A DNA stretch of 64,000 bases from Mesorhizobium ventifaucium (GCF_935822925.1 NZ_CAKXZS010000026.1:1-64000), one strand, 5' to 3'. Shown: positions 42,226-51,065, counted from the stretch's first letter. Numbers and translations: made by a program. The notes: generated from the sequence alone by a model not told the origin.

Positions 42226-42317
42226 GCGAGTAGGGAATAGCGAGTAGCGAATAGTCTAAGAATTTCGCCTGCTCATATGCCCTATTCGCTACTCCCTATT
42301 CGCTATTCGCTATTCGC
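42226..42317. repeat. imperfect inverted repeat between atpD and atpC
   Basis: The left arm is made of GCGAGTAGGGAATAGCGAGT and AGCGAATAG (42226-42254). The right arm is its complement, CTATTCGCTACTCCCTATTC followed by two further GCTATTC units (42282-42317). The right side contains a 7-bp tandem GCTATTC. It would form a long hairpin in the atp mRNA. Confidence 0.85.
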
Positions 42318-42333
42318 TTCTTAGTTCGCTTCT

Positions 42334-43917
42334 TTACGCCGCTTCGGCCGCCAGGCGCTGTGCCTTCTCGACCGCTTCTTCGATGCCGCCAACCATGTAG
42401 AAGGCGGCTTCCGGGAGGTGGTCGTAGTCGCCGTTGCAGAGGCCCTTGAAGCCCTTGATGGTGTCGGCGAGATCGACCAGCTTGCCCGGCGCGCCGGTGA
42501 ACACTTCGGCGACGAAGAAGGGCTGCGACAGGAAGCGCTCGATCTTGCGGGCGCGGGCCACTGTCTGCTTGTCCTCTTCCGACAGCTCGTCCATGCCCAG
42601 GATGGCGATGATGTCCTGCAGCGACTTGTAGCGCTGCAGGATCGATTGCACCTGGCGGGCGACCTGGTAGTGCTCTTCGCCGACGACCATCGGGTCGAGC
42701 ATGCGCGAGGTCGAATCGAGCGGATCGACGGCCGGATAGATACCCTTTTCCGAAATCGCGCGGTTGAGCACGGTCGTCGCGTCGAGGTGGGCGAACGAGG
42801 TCGCCGGCGCCGGGTCGGTCAGATCGTCGGCCGGCACGTAGATCGCCTGCACCGAGGTGATCGAGCCCTTGGTCGTCGTCGTGATGCGCTCCTGCAGCGC
42901 GCCCATGTCGGTGGCCAGCGTTGGCTGGTAGCCCACGGCCGAAGGAATACGGCCGAGCAGCGCCGACACTTCGGAGCCAGCCTGCGTGAAGCGGAAGATG
43001 TTGTCGACGAAGAACAGCACGTCCTGGCCCTGGTCGCGGAAATATTCGGCAACTGTCAGCCCAGTCAGGCCGACGCGGGCGCGCGCGCCCGGCGGCTCGT
43101 TCATCTGGCCGTAGACGAGCGCCGCCTTGGATCCTTCGCCGCCGCCCTTTTTGTTGACGCCGGACTCGATGAACTCATGATAGAGGTCGTTGCCTTCGCG
43201 GGTGCGCTCACCGACGCCGGCGAACACCGAGAAGCCGCCATGCGCCTTGGCGACGTTGTTGATCAATTCCTGGATCAGCACCGTCTTGCCGACGCCGGCG
43301 CCGCCGAACAGGCCGATCTTGCCGCCGCGGGCATAGGGTGCCAGCAGGTCGAGAACCTTGATGCCGGTGACCAGGATCTGCGCTTCCGTCGACTGCTCGA
43401 CATAGGTCGGAGCCGGCTGGTGGATGGAGCGCATCTCGATGCCGTCGACCGGGCCTGCCTCGTCGACCGGCTCGCCGATGACGTTGATGATGCGGCCGAG
43501 CATGCCCGGGCCGACCGGCACGGTGATCGGCGCGCCGGTGTCATAGACGTCCTGGCCGCGAACCAGACCTTCGGTCGAGTCCATGGCGATGCAGCGCACC
43601 GTGTTCTCGCCGAGATGCTGAGCCACCTCGAGCACGAGACGATTGCCGACATTGGACGTTTCCAGGGCGTTCAGGATCGCCGGCAGATGTTCGCCGAACT
43701 GCACGTCGACAACGGCGCCGATGACCTGGCGAACCTTGCCGGCCAAGCCGGTCTTCTTGATGGCAACGGTCGGCGCCTTCGCCGCGGCAGCCTTGGCGGG
43801 CGCTGCCGCCTTCTTCGCCGGAGCCGCCTTCGCTGCCGCTGCCGGAGCCTTTGCTGGTGCTGCCGCCGTCGCGGCGGTCTTCGGGGCCGCCTTCTCTGGG
43901 GTCGCTGCTTTCGCCAT
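42334..43917 (-). CDS. atpD: ATP synthase F1 beta subunit with Ala/Lys/Pro-rich N-terminal extension
   Basis: The catalytic F1 subunit (527 aa). The P-loop is GGAGVGKTVLI, with the catalytic Glu in GVGERTREGND, the DELSEED-type loop as DELSEEDK, and ALLGRIPSAVGYQPTLATDM. The first 55 residues are an extra low-complexity segment of alternating AAPAKAPA/AKKAAAP before VAIKKTGLAGKVRQVIGAVV; such leaders are known in Rhizobiales AtpD. ATG at 43917 follows AAGGGTAAAG. Confidence 0.97.
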   Translation of the reverse strand: MAKAATPEKAAPKTAATAAAPAKAPAAAAKAAPAKKAAAPAKAAAAKAPTVAIKKTGLAGKVRQVIGAVVDVQFGEHLPAILNALETSNVGNRLVLEVAQHLGENTVRCIAMDSTEGLVRGQDVYDTGAPITVPVGPGMLGRIINVIGEPVDEAGPVDGIEMRSIHQPAPTYVEQSTEAQILVTGIKVLDLLAPYARGGKIGLFGGAGVGKTVLIQELINNVAKAHGGFSVFAGVGERTREGNDLYHEFIESGVNKKGGGEGSKAALVYGQMNEPPGARARVGLTGLTVAEYFRDQGQDVLFFVDNIFRFTQAGSEVSALLGRIPSAVGYQPTLATDMGALQERITTTTKGSITSVQAIYVPADDLTDPAPATSFAHLDATTVLNRAISEKGIYPAVDPLDSTSRMLDPMVVGEEHYQVARQVQSILQRYKSLQDIIAILGMDELSEEDKQTVARARKIERFLSQPFFVAEVFTGAPGKLVDLADTIKGFKGLCNGDYDHLPEAAFYMVGGIEEAVEKAQRLAAEAA

Positions 43918-43990
43918 CGTCTTTACCCTTTTCGTCTCTTTGTTTCTCACGCGATCCGCCTAAAGGTTGCTGACCTTCATCGGAGCGCGC

Positions 43991-44875
43991 CTAGAGCGCC
44001 TCGGCGCCCGAAATGATTTCGATCAGTTCCTTGGTGATCTGCGCCTGCCGCTGGCGGTTGTAGGTGATCGACAATTTGTTGATCATGTCGCCTGCGTTGC
44101 GCGTCGCATTGTCCATTGCGCTCATCTTGGCGCCCATCTCGCCGGCGGCGTTTTCGAGCAGAGCGCGAAAGACCTGCACGGAGATGTTGCGCGGGATGAG
44201 GTCGGAGAGGATTTCGCCCGGCTCCGGCTCGTATTCATAGACGGCACTGCCGCCGTCCGTCGCTTCGGCGGTAGCGGTAGGCACGCCTGCCGGGATGATC
44301 TGCTGCGTCGTCGGGACCTGGCTGATCACCGATTTGAACTGCGAATAAAACAGCGTGCAGATGTCGAAGCCGCCCTCGTTGAAGAGCTGGATGACTTTCT
44401 TGGCAATGGCATCGGCATTGACGAAGCCCAGCGTCTTCACCTCGCGCAAATCGACGCGCTCGAGGATCAGCGCCGCGTAGTCGCGACGCAGGATGTCAAA
44501 CCCCTTCTTACCGACGCAGATGATCTTGACCTGCTTGCCGTCTGCCAAAAGCTTGCGGATGTGATCGCGGGCAAGGCGTGCGATCTGCGAATTGAAGCCG
44601 CCGCATAGACCACGCTCGGCGGTGCAGACGACGAGCAGATGCACGTCGTCCTTGCCGGTGCCGGTCATCAGCGCCGGGGCCTCGCCGCCGCCGCCGATCG
44701 CCTGTGTGATGTTGGCCAGCACCGCGCCCATGCGCTCCGAATAGGGGCGCGCCGCTTCCGCCGCCTCCTGCGCGCGGCGCAGCTTCGCCGCGGCGACCAT
44801 CTGCATCGCCTTGGTGATCTTCTGCGTCGCCTTGACCGAGGCGATACGGTTACGAAGGTCTTTTAATGAAGGCAT
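43991..44875 (-). CDS. atpG: ATP synthase F1 gamma subunit
   Basis: The rotor shaft of F1, 294 aa. N-terminal MPSLKDLRNRIASVKATQKI and C-terminal MDNATRNAGDMINKLSITYN, RQRQAQITKELIEIISGAEA form the coiled coil that turns inside the alpha3beta3 ring. The central globular domain includes LLVVCTAERGLCGGFNSQIA. Position between atpA and atpD is standard. Confidence 0.98.
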   Translation of the reverse strand: MPSLKDLRNRIASVKATQKITKAMQMVAAAKLRRAQEAAEAARPYSERMGAVLANITQAIGGGGEAPALMTGTGKDDVHLLVVCTAERGLCGGFNSQIARLARDHIRKLLADGKQVKIICVGKKGFDILRRDYAALILERVDLREVKTLGFVNADAIAKKVIQLFNEGGFDICTLFYSQFKSVISQVPTTQQIIPAGVPTATAEATDGGSAVYEYEPEPGEILSDLIPRNISVQVFRALLENAAGEMGAKMSAMDNATRNAGDMINKLSITYNRQRQAQITKELIEIISGAEAL

Positions 44876-44908
44876 GCTTCAAACCTGATCCCGTCCGTCC
44901 GGCTTCGT

Positions 44909-46438
44909 TCAAGCAAAGGTCTTGGCGAAGGTGTCGATCTCCGCCTTCAGCTTGGCGCGCAGATCGTCCGACAGCGCCTTCTCCTTGCGGATGCCGTCGA
45001 GCACCTCCTTGCCGGCCGAGCGCATATGGCTGAGCAAGCCATGCTCGAATTTGCTGACCTGGTCGATTGCCAGCTTGTCGAGATAGCCATTGACTCCGGC
45101 GAAGATCACCGCGACCTGTTCTTCGACCCTGAGCGGCGAGAACTGCGGCTGCTTCAGGAGTTCGGTCAGGCGCGCACCGCGGTTGAGCAGGCGCTGCGTG
45201 GCGGCGTCGAGATCGGAGCCGAACTGGGCGAAGGCCGCCATTTCGCGGTACTGCGCGAGCTCGCCCTTGATCGAGCCGGCGACCTGCTTCATCGCCTTGA
45301 TCTGCGCCGAGGAGCCGACTCGCGACACCGACAGGCCGACGTTGACCGCCGGGCGGACGCCCTGGAAGAACAGGTTGGTTTCCAGGAAGATCTGGCCGTC
45401 GGTGATCGAGATGACATTGGTCGGGATATAGGCCGACACGTCGTTGGCCTGGGTCTCGATGATCGGCAGCGCCGTCAGCGAACCGCCGCCATTGTCGTCA
45501 TTGAGCTTGGCGGCCCGCTCGAGAAGGCGCGAATGCAGGTAGAAGACGTCGCCCGGATAGGCTTCGCGGCCGGGCGGGCGGCGCAGCAGCAGCGACATCT
45601 GACGGTAAGCGACGGCCTGCTTCGACAGATCGTCGTAGCTGATCAGTGCGTGCATGCCGTTGTCGCGGAAATATTCGCCCATGGTGCAGGCAGTGAACGG
45701 CGCCAGGAACTGCATCGGCGCCGGATCGGAAGCGGTGGCGGCGATGATGATCGAATAATCGAGCGCGCCGCGCTCTTCGAGCACTTTCACGAACTGCGCG
45801 ACGGTCGAGCGCTTCTGGCCGACGGCGACGTAGACGCAGTAGAGCTTTTCCTTCTCCGGCCCGTGCTCGTGCACCGATTTCTGGTTGAGCATCGTGTCGA
45901 GGATGATCGCGGTCTTGCCGGTCTGGCGGTCGCCGATGACCAGCTCGCGCTGTCCGCGGCCGACCGGGATCAGCGCGTCGATGGCCTTGAGGCCGGTCGA
46001 CATCGGCTCGTTCACCGATTTGCGCGGAATGATGCCGGGCGCCTTGACGTCGACGCGCTTGCGCTCGGTCGCCTGGATCGGGCCCTTGCCGTCGATCGGA
46101 TTGCCGAGCGCATCGACGACGCGGCCGAGCAGGCCCATGCCGACCGGCGTGTCGACGATGGCGCCGGTGCGCTTGACAATATCGCCTTCCTTGATGTCGC
46201 GGTCGGCGCCGAAGATGACGACGCCGACATTGTCGGCTTCGAGGTTGAGCGCCATGCCGCGGATGCCGCCGGGGAACTCGACCATCTCGCCGGCCTGGAC
46301 ATTGTCGAGGCCATAGACGCGGGCGATGCCGTCGCCGACGGACAGAACCTGGCCGACTTCGGAGACCTCGGCCTCCTTGCCGAAATTCTTGATCTGGTCT
46401 TTCAGAATTGCGGAAATTTCCGCGGCGCGGATGTCCAT
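44909..46438 (-). CDS. atpA: ATP synthase F1 alpha subunit
   Basis: The non-catalytic nucleotide-binding subunit (509 aa). The P-loop is GDRQTGKTAIILD, with the arginine-finger region in GLSVSRVGSSAQIKAMKQVA and PGREAYPGDVFYLHSRLLER. The N-terminal helix IRAAEISAILKDQIKNF contacts the delta subunit. The start codon shares one base with the atpH stop (TGATG), so the two are coupled. Confidence 0.98.
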   Translation of the reverse strand: MDIRAAEISAILKDQIKNFGKEAEVSEVGQVLSVGDGIARVYGLDNVQAGEMVEFPGGIRGMALNLEADNVGVVIFGADRDIKEGDIVKRTGAIVDTPVGMGLLGRVVDALGNPIDGKGPIQATERKRVDVKAPGIIPRKSVNEPMSTGLKAIDALIPVGRGQRELVIGDRQTGKTAIILDTMLNQKSVHEHGPEKEKLYCVYVAVGQKRSTVAQFVKVLEERGALDYSIIIAATASDPAPMQFLAPFTACTMGEYFRDNGMHALISYDDLSKQAVAYRQMSLLLRRPPGREAYPGDVFYLHSRLLERAAKLNDDNGGGSLTALPIIETQANDVSAYIPTNVISITDGQIFLETNLFFQGVRPAVNVGLSVSRVGSSAQIKAMKQVAGSIKGELAQYREMAAFAQFGSDLDAATQRLLNRGARLTELLKQPQFSPLRVEEQVAVIFAGVNGYLDKLAIDQVSKFEHGLLSHMRSAGKEVLDGIRKEKALSDDLRAKLKAEIDTFAKTFA

Positions 46439-46998
46439 CAGCCGACCTCTTTCAGTGCAAGCTTGAGCGAATTGAGTTTGGTTTTGAGCGACGTATCGAT
46501 CTGGCGCGAGCCTATCTTGACCACCAGCCCGCCGAGCAGCGACGGATCGACGGTCACAGTAATCGCGACATCCTTGGCGGCAACGCTTTTCAGCGCCGCC
46601 TTCAGCTCGGATTGCTGGGCGTCGGTCAGCGCATGCGCCGAGGTCACTTCTGCGGCGGTCTCGCCACGATGCTCTGCGGCGATCTGGCGGAATGCCTTGA
46701 TCATGCCAGGGATGGCGAACAGCCGGCGGTTCTGGGCGACGACGCGCAGGAAATTGCCGGTGAGGCCGGTGATCCCTGCCTTATCGGCGATCGCCGCGAT
46801 CGCCTTGGCCTGATCGTCGCTGGAGAACACCGGGCTGTTGATCAGGCGGGTCAGATCGGCACTGCCTTCGACCATCGCCGCGAAACTGTTGAGGTCGGCT
46901 TCAACCTGGGCGACCGAATTCGCCTGGAGCGCGAGCTCGAACAGCGAACCCGCATAGCGCTCTGCGACACCTGAGATTGGCGATGACGATTGGGCCAC
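46438..46998 (-). CDS. atpH: ATP synthase F1 delta subunit
   Basis: The peripheral-stalk connector at the top of F1, 186 aa. N-terminal helical domain GVAERYAGSLFELALQANSV and the C-terminal block VTVDPSLLGGLVVKIGSRQI, DTSLKTKLNSLK are typical of OSCP/delta. The GTG at 46998 gives the normal length; an in-frame extension to 47088 has no family support. It is the first gene of atpHAGDC, so the operon promoter should lie in 47000-47240. Confidence 0.95.
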   Translation of the reverse strand: MAQSSSPISGVAERYAGSLFELALQANSVAQVEADLNSFAAMVEGSADLTRLINSPVFSSDDQAKAIAAIADKAGITGLTGNFLRVVAQNRRLFAIPGMIKAFRQIAAEHRGETAAEVTSAHALTDAQQSELKAALKSVAAKDVAITVTVDPSLLGGLVVKIGSRQIDTSLKTKLNSLKLALKEVG

Positions 46999-47244
46999 GG
47001 ACCGTCTTTTCTCTTGTCTGACAGGCCGCAGATTATTGGCGCGAGCGAAAACTCTGGCTAAATCTTTGACCTTACTGCATTTTTCCAAGCACGGAGGCGC
47101 GGCTTCCGCTATCCCCGGCCGAAAGTCGATTGCCGTCTAGCACAGGCATTTTAAGACCGCAATGCGTCCTCCCGCATGGTTTTCAGGCACTATTGTCGCA
47201 TCCGGCGTTGCGGTTTGACCGCCGGTCCCGAATTAGCCTTTGAT

Positions 47245-47640
47245 TCAAGGCACAAAGCCGAAGGCGAAGGCAAGCGGCAGTGCCGCCAGCACCAGTTCCA
47301 CCACGATGGAAGCCCAGTTGAAAGGTGTGTTGGCGCCGTCCGACATCATCGACAGCAGGCGGCCGAAGGCGGTGAACAGCCAGGAAAAGCCAAGCGCCAT
47401 GTAGAGCAGCGGTTGCGCAAGCAGAACACAGCACAGTCCGACGCCGAGATAAAAACCTGACATCCTGCCGCGCGCTTCGGCGATCGCCGCCGCCTTCTCT
47501 GGCTTGACCTGCAGTCTGAGTATCCGGAAAGCCAGCGCCGGCGCCAGGAACAGCAGCAGGCCCAGCAGCAAGGTCACGACTGCGCTCGACCACGCCAGCC
47601 ACTCGCCCTGGCTCATCGGCCACGGAAACGCAAATTCCAT
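47245..47640 (-). CDS. small four-helix membrane protein (DUF4345-like)
   Basis: A 131-residue protein with four hydrophobic helices (about 17-38, 60-82, 85-103 and 108-128). After the second loop, GRMSGFYLGVGLCCVLLAQP and FTAFGRLLSMMSDGANTPFN are typical of small integral membrane proteins of the DUF4345 type. ATG at 47640 follows GAGGGGAC. It lies upstream of the atp operon on the same strand. No function is known; a link to ATP synthase is not implied by the family. Confidence 0.75.
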   Translation of the reverse strand: MEFAFPWPMSQGEWLAWSSAVVTLLLGLLLFLAPALAFRILRLQVKPEKAAAIAEARGRMSGFYLGVGLCCVLLAQPLLYMALGFSWLFTAFGRLLSMMSDGANTPFNWASIVVELVLAALPLAFAFGFVP

Positions 47641-47974
47641 ACTGTCCCCTCGCAAATGGCTGTTTCGAAATTTCGGGCATTCTAGCGAAGCAAGAAACCT
47701 GCGCCAGATGCGCGTAGGCGATTTGCCGAAACACGCAAGCCCAGCAGGGACCACCCGCCGCCTCGGTATGGATGCGCGTCGTATCGAAGACCGGAGTGTC
47801 GAGGTCCTGCTGGCAAAGCAGAATGGTGAACTCGATGCCGCCCATGATGGCATGGCGATGGTGGATCGTCGTTAATTCTCATGCTGCCAAAGAGGCCAAG
47901 AGCTTCATGACTGCTGTTCCTCCGCTGTGGAATGCTATATATTATGACCACATGAGACCACAAGGAGAACCAAT
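47641..47974. other. intergenic stretch without a recognised gene
   Basis: No credible gene was seen on either strand. Near the right end an A/T-rich segment (CTATATATTATG, about 47934-47945) and the directly repeated GACCACA (47945-47951 and 47955-47961) precede the antitoxin gene. These are the probable promoter and operator of the Phd/VapC operon, by position only. Confidence 0.4.
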
Positions 47975-48217
47975 GTGAGAACCATGCAGGTTAGAGAGGC
48001 TAAAGCAGGCTTCTCGGCACTCATCGAAGCTGCCGAGAGCGGCGAGCCTACAATTATCACGAAGCACGGTAAGCCAGCGGCGGCGATTGTTTCGGTGGAG
48101 GACATGCAAAAGCTTTACCCGGTCAAACGCCGGAACTTCGGAGAGTTTCTTTTGACCTATCCCGGTGGAATTGAGCTCGAGAGGAACGAGTCGCCGTCGC
48201 GGGAAATCGATCTTTGA
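47975..48217 (+). CDS. Phd/YefM-family antitoxin
   Basis: An 80-residue antitoxin. The Phd fold spans residues 1-55 (MQVREAKAGFSALIEAAESG, EPTIITKHGKPAAAIVSVED) and binds DNA, while the C-terminal tail (GEFLLTYPGGIELERNESPS) wraps the toxin. The GTG at 47975 has AAGGAG at good spacing; the ATG at 47984 is too far from it. Its stop overlaps the toxin start by 4 bases. Codon use is more A/T-rich than the flanking priA and atp genes, suggesting transfer. Confidence 0.92.
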   Translation: MRTMQVREAKAGFSALIEAAESGEPTIITKHGKPAAAIVSVEDMQKLYPVKRRNFGEFLLTYPGGIELERNESPSREIDL

Positions 48218-48669
48218 GCCGCTATCTTATCGATACGTCTATTCTGTCCGCTTTCGCGCCTGGAAAGCCAGCCCTTGCAAAAAATATTTCCACCTGGATT
48301 GTCACCGAAGGTGAAAAGCAGACGCTATTCGTGCCTGTAGTAGCAATCACCGAAATAGAGAAAGGCATACGCAAGCTCGATCGCGCCGGGGCTACCAAAC
48401 GGACAGAAAATCTCACTGACTGGCTCAACGATATCATCGAAGGATTTGCAGGCCAAATCCTAGCGATCGACGCCGATGTAGCTCGAAGGGCCGGCCAAAT
48501 GGAGGAAGCAGTCTCTGCACAAGGGAAGAATCCACGCCTTGCGGACATATTGATCGCCGCTACGGCGTCAATTCACGAGCTTACAGTGGTCACAGCCAAC
48601 GTCAGGCATTTTGAGGCGCTCGACGTGTCGTGTTGGAACATATTGCAGGACCCACCTGCGCCCGACTAA
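48214..48669 (+). CDS. PIN-domain toxin (VapC family)
   Basis: A 151-residue ribonuclease toxin of the FitB/VapC group. The acidic active-site residues are visible: LIDTSILSAF (first Asp), VVAITEIEKGIRKL (Glu) and RLADILIAATASIHELTVVT (third Asp), then TANVRHFEAL. The start is TTG at 48214 overlapping the antitoxin stop (TTGA), so expression depends on coupling. Both partners look intact. The pair is inserted between priA and the atp operon. Confidence 0.92.
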   Translation: MSRYLIDTSILSAFAPGKPALAKNISTWIVTEGEKQTLFVPVVAITEIEKGIRKLDRAGATKRTENLTDWLNDIIEGFAGQILAIDADVARRAGQMEEAVSAQGKNPRLADILIAATASIHELTVVTANVRHFEALDVSCWNILQDPPAPD

Positions 48670-48771
48670 TGTATGTCGCGCAAAAGTGTGCAGCGGTTTT
48701 GCGATAACGACATGTATAAACAACAATCTAAAGCGCGTCGCATGGGGCCGGTCAAACGCGACGCGCTTTAG
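48667..48771. repeat. palindromic dispersed element, family B, copy without CCCTCGGG hairpin
   Basis: Has the GTATGTCGCGCAAAAGTGTG / GCAGCGGTTTTGCGATAACG palindrome followed by the AAAGCGCGTCGC/GCGACGCGCTTT hairpin. The CCCTCGGG module of the copies at 10771 and 24797 is missing. It starts within the toxin gene's last codons and ends 20 bases before the priA stop. Confidence 0.85.
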
Positions 48772-48791
48772 ACTAATGGACTCCAAGCACC

Positions 48792-50975
48792 TCACAAAAA
48801 ACTCTGCGGGTCGATATCGACCTGCACGCGCACCGAGCCACGTAGCTTCGGTCCCTCGGCGAGCATGGTGCGAATGAACCCCTGCATGTCGGCGCGCCGC
48901 TCGCCCTGGATCAGCAGGCGAAAGCGGTGGCGGCCGCCGATCAGCGACAGCGGCGCCTCGGCCGGGCCGAGCACGAACAGATCGGCGGCCTGGGGCGCCG
49001 CCCGCCGCAGGCCGCGGGCGTGCCCTTCGGATTCCGCTCGCGTCGCCGCACTGACGATGACGCCGGCGAGCCGGCCGAAAGGCGGCAGCCCCGCTCGCTC
49101 GCGCTCGGCGATCTCGCGCTCGTAAAAGGCCTCGGCATCGCCGGAGACGATCGCCCGCATTACCGGATGGTCGGGCTGGAAGGTCTGCAGCAGGCCAAGG
49201 CTCTTCTTGCCGGTACGGCCGGCGCGGCCGGTCACCTGGCTGAGCAGCTGGAAGGTGCGCTCGGCGGCGCGCGGATCGCCATTGGCCAGGCCGAGATCGG
49301 CATCGACCACGCCGACCAGGGTCATGTTTGGGAAATTGTGACCCTTGGCGACAAGCTGCGTGCCGATGACGATGTCGGCCTCGCCGTTGGCGATGGCTTC
49401 AAGCTCCAGCCTCAGCCGCCGCACGCCGCCCATCAGGTCGGACGACAGGACGATGGTTCGGGCGTCGGGGAAATGCGCGACGACCTCTTCGGCGATGCGC
49501 TCGACGCCCGGCCCGCAGGCGACCAGATGGTCGAGCGTGCCGCATTCCGGGCAGGCCTCGGGCCGGCGCTCATTGTGCCCGCAATGGTGGCAGACGAGCT
49601 GGCCGCGAAAGCGGTGCTCGACCAGCCAGGCCGAGCAGACCGGACAGCCGAAGCGATGGCCGCAGACCCGGCATAGCGTCAGCGGCGCATAGCCGCGCCG
49701 GTTGAGGAACAGCAGCGACTGTTCCTTCTTCTCCAGCGTCTGCCGCATATGGCCAAGCAGCACCGGCGACAGGAAACCGCCGCGTGCCGGCGCGGCGCGG
49801 CGCATGTCGATCGTCTTCAGGTCGGGAAGGGCCGCCTCGGCAAAGCGCGCCGAAAGCACCGCCCTGCTGTAGCGGCCCTGGCTCGCATTGACCCGGCTTT
49901 CGACCGACGGCGTCGCCGAGGCGAGCACCACCGGAAAGCCGCCGATATGGCCGCGCACCACCGCCATGTCGCGGGCATTGTAGAAGACGCGGTCTTCCTG
50001 CTTGTAGGCGGGGTCGTGCTCCTCGTCGACGACGATCAGCCCGAGTTCCCTGAACGGCAGAAACAGCGCCGAACGCGCGCCGGCGACGACGCGCACGCCG
50101 CCTTCCGCCACTTGCCGCCAGACACGCTCGCGCATCCTTGGCGGCAGGTCCGAGTGCCATTGCGCCGGCTTGGCGCCGAACCGTTCCTGGAAGCGCTCGA
50201 GGAAGGCGTGGGTCAGCGCGATCTCCGGCAGCAGGATCAGCACTTGCTTGCCGCGGTCGAGCGCCGCCGCCACCGCCTCGAAATAGACCTCCGTCTTGCC
50301 CGATCCGGTCACCCCGTCGAGCAGCGTGACGCCGAATATGCCGGCCGCGACATTGCTGCGCAGCATCTCGGCTGCATCGCTCTGGTCCGGCATCAGCGAT
50401 GGCTGGGCGTAGCCGGTGTCTGGTGCTGCGACCACCGGTCGCGGCGGGATCATGACCGTCTCGAACACGCCTTGCGCTTTCAGCCCGTCGATGACCGTCG
50501 ACGACACGCCGGCCGCATGCGCCAGCCCGGATCGCGTCCAGGCGAGCCCGCCTTCTGCGGTCTCCAGCACGCGCATCCTCGCATCCGTCATCCGGTCGGG
50601 TTTGGCCAAGGTGCGTTGCAGGCCTTCGATCCACGGTTCCGGGTCGAAGGCCTCCGGCGCCCGCAGCAGCATGCGGGCCACCATGCCGGGCGGCGACAGC
50701 GTGTATTGCGCGATCCAGTCGACGAAGTGGCGCATGGCGCGGTCGATCGGCGGGCAGTCGAAGACCTGCTCGATCGGGCGCAGTTTTTTGGCATCGACCT
50801 TTTCGACAACGCCGTCCCAGACGATCCCGGCAACCTGGCGCGGACCGAGCGGCACACGCACGATCGAGCCCGGCACCACGCGCATGCCGGCGGGCACGGC
50901 ATAGGTGTAGGGCCGCTCGGCGGGCATCGGCACCAGCACTGGCGCGGCTGCGGCAAAGGGCGAATCTTCGATCAT
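48792..50975 (-). CDS. priA: primosomal protein N' (replication restart helicase)
   Basis: A 3'-5' helicase (727 aa) that reloads the replisome at stalled forks. The 3'-DNA-binding domain spans about 1-110 (YTYAVPAGMRVVPGSIVRVP). The helicase core has GVTGSGKTEVYFEA, DEEHDPAYKQ and TQLVAKGHNFPNM. The eight zinc cysteines are in CRVCGHRFGCPVC and CHHCGHNERRPEACPECG. It is divergent from fsa. In rhizobia priA normally lies close to atpH; here a toxin-antitoxin pair and a small membrane protein gene separate them. Confidence 0.96.
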   Translation of the reverse strand: MIEDSPFAAAAPVLVPMPAERPYTYAVPAGMRVVPGSIVRVPLGPRQVAGIVWDGVVEKVDAKKLRPIEQVFDCPPIDRAMRHFVDWIAQYTLSPPGMVARMLLRAPEAFDPEPWIEGLQRTLAKPDRMTDARMRVLETAEGGLAWTRSGLAHAAGVSSTVIDGLKAQGVFETVMIPPRPVVAAPDTGYAQPSLMPDQSDAAEMLRSNVAAGIFGVTLLDGVTGSGKTEVYFEAVAAALDRGKQVLILLPEIALTHAFLERFQERFGAKPAQWHSDLPPRMRERVWRQVAEGGVRVVAGARSALFLPFRELGLIVVDEEHDPAYKQEDRVFYNARDMAVVRGHIGGFPVVLASATPSVESRVNASQGRYSRAVLSARFAEAALPDLKTIDMRRAAPARGGFLSPVLLGHMRQTLEKKEQSLLFLNRRGYAPLTLCRVCGHRFGCPVCSAWLVEHRFRGQLVCHHCGHNERRPEACPECGTLDHLVACGPGVERIAEEVVAHFPDARTIVLSSDLMGGVRRLRLELEAIANGEADIVIGTQLVAKGHNFPNMTLVGVVDADLGLANGDPRAAERTFQLLSQVTGRAGRTGKKSLGLLQTFQPDHPVMRAIVSGDAEAFYEREIAERERAGLPPFGRLAGVIVSAATRAESEGHARGLRRAAPQAADLFVLGPAEAPLSLIGGRHRFRLLIQGERRADMQGFIRTMLAEGPKLRGSVRVQVDIDPQSFL

Positions 50976-51023
50976 GAGGCGTGACCTTGCCCCGACTTTC
51001 GTCTAGATCAAAGTCCGACCCAA

Positions 51024-51042
51024 ATGTGCATGACATGCACAT
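51024..51042. promoter_or_regulatory. 19-bp perfect palindrome upstream of fsa
   Basis: ATGTGCATG-A-CATGCACAT has perfect 9-base arms and ends 23 bases before the fsa start, in the 90-base priA/fsa divergent gap. Symmetry, length and position suit a dimeric repressor. No matching site was noticed elsewhere in the window, and no regulator gene adjoins. Confidence 0.5.
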
Positions 51043-51065
51043 GAAAAAATCTTCAGGAGACCGTC

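Noticed and set aside
42418..44016. Open frame of 532 codons on the plus strand opposite atpD
   Set aside because: It is the antisense shadow of a strongly conserved gene in GC-rich DNA and has no recognisable domain or ribosome site.
47683..47845. A short reading frame on the minus strand upstream of the DUF4345-like gene (starting MGGIEFTILLCQQDLDTPVF)
   Set aside because: No start signal, no recognised family and no conserved neighbour; it may be a remnant but cannot be supported.
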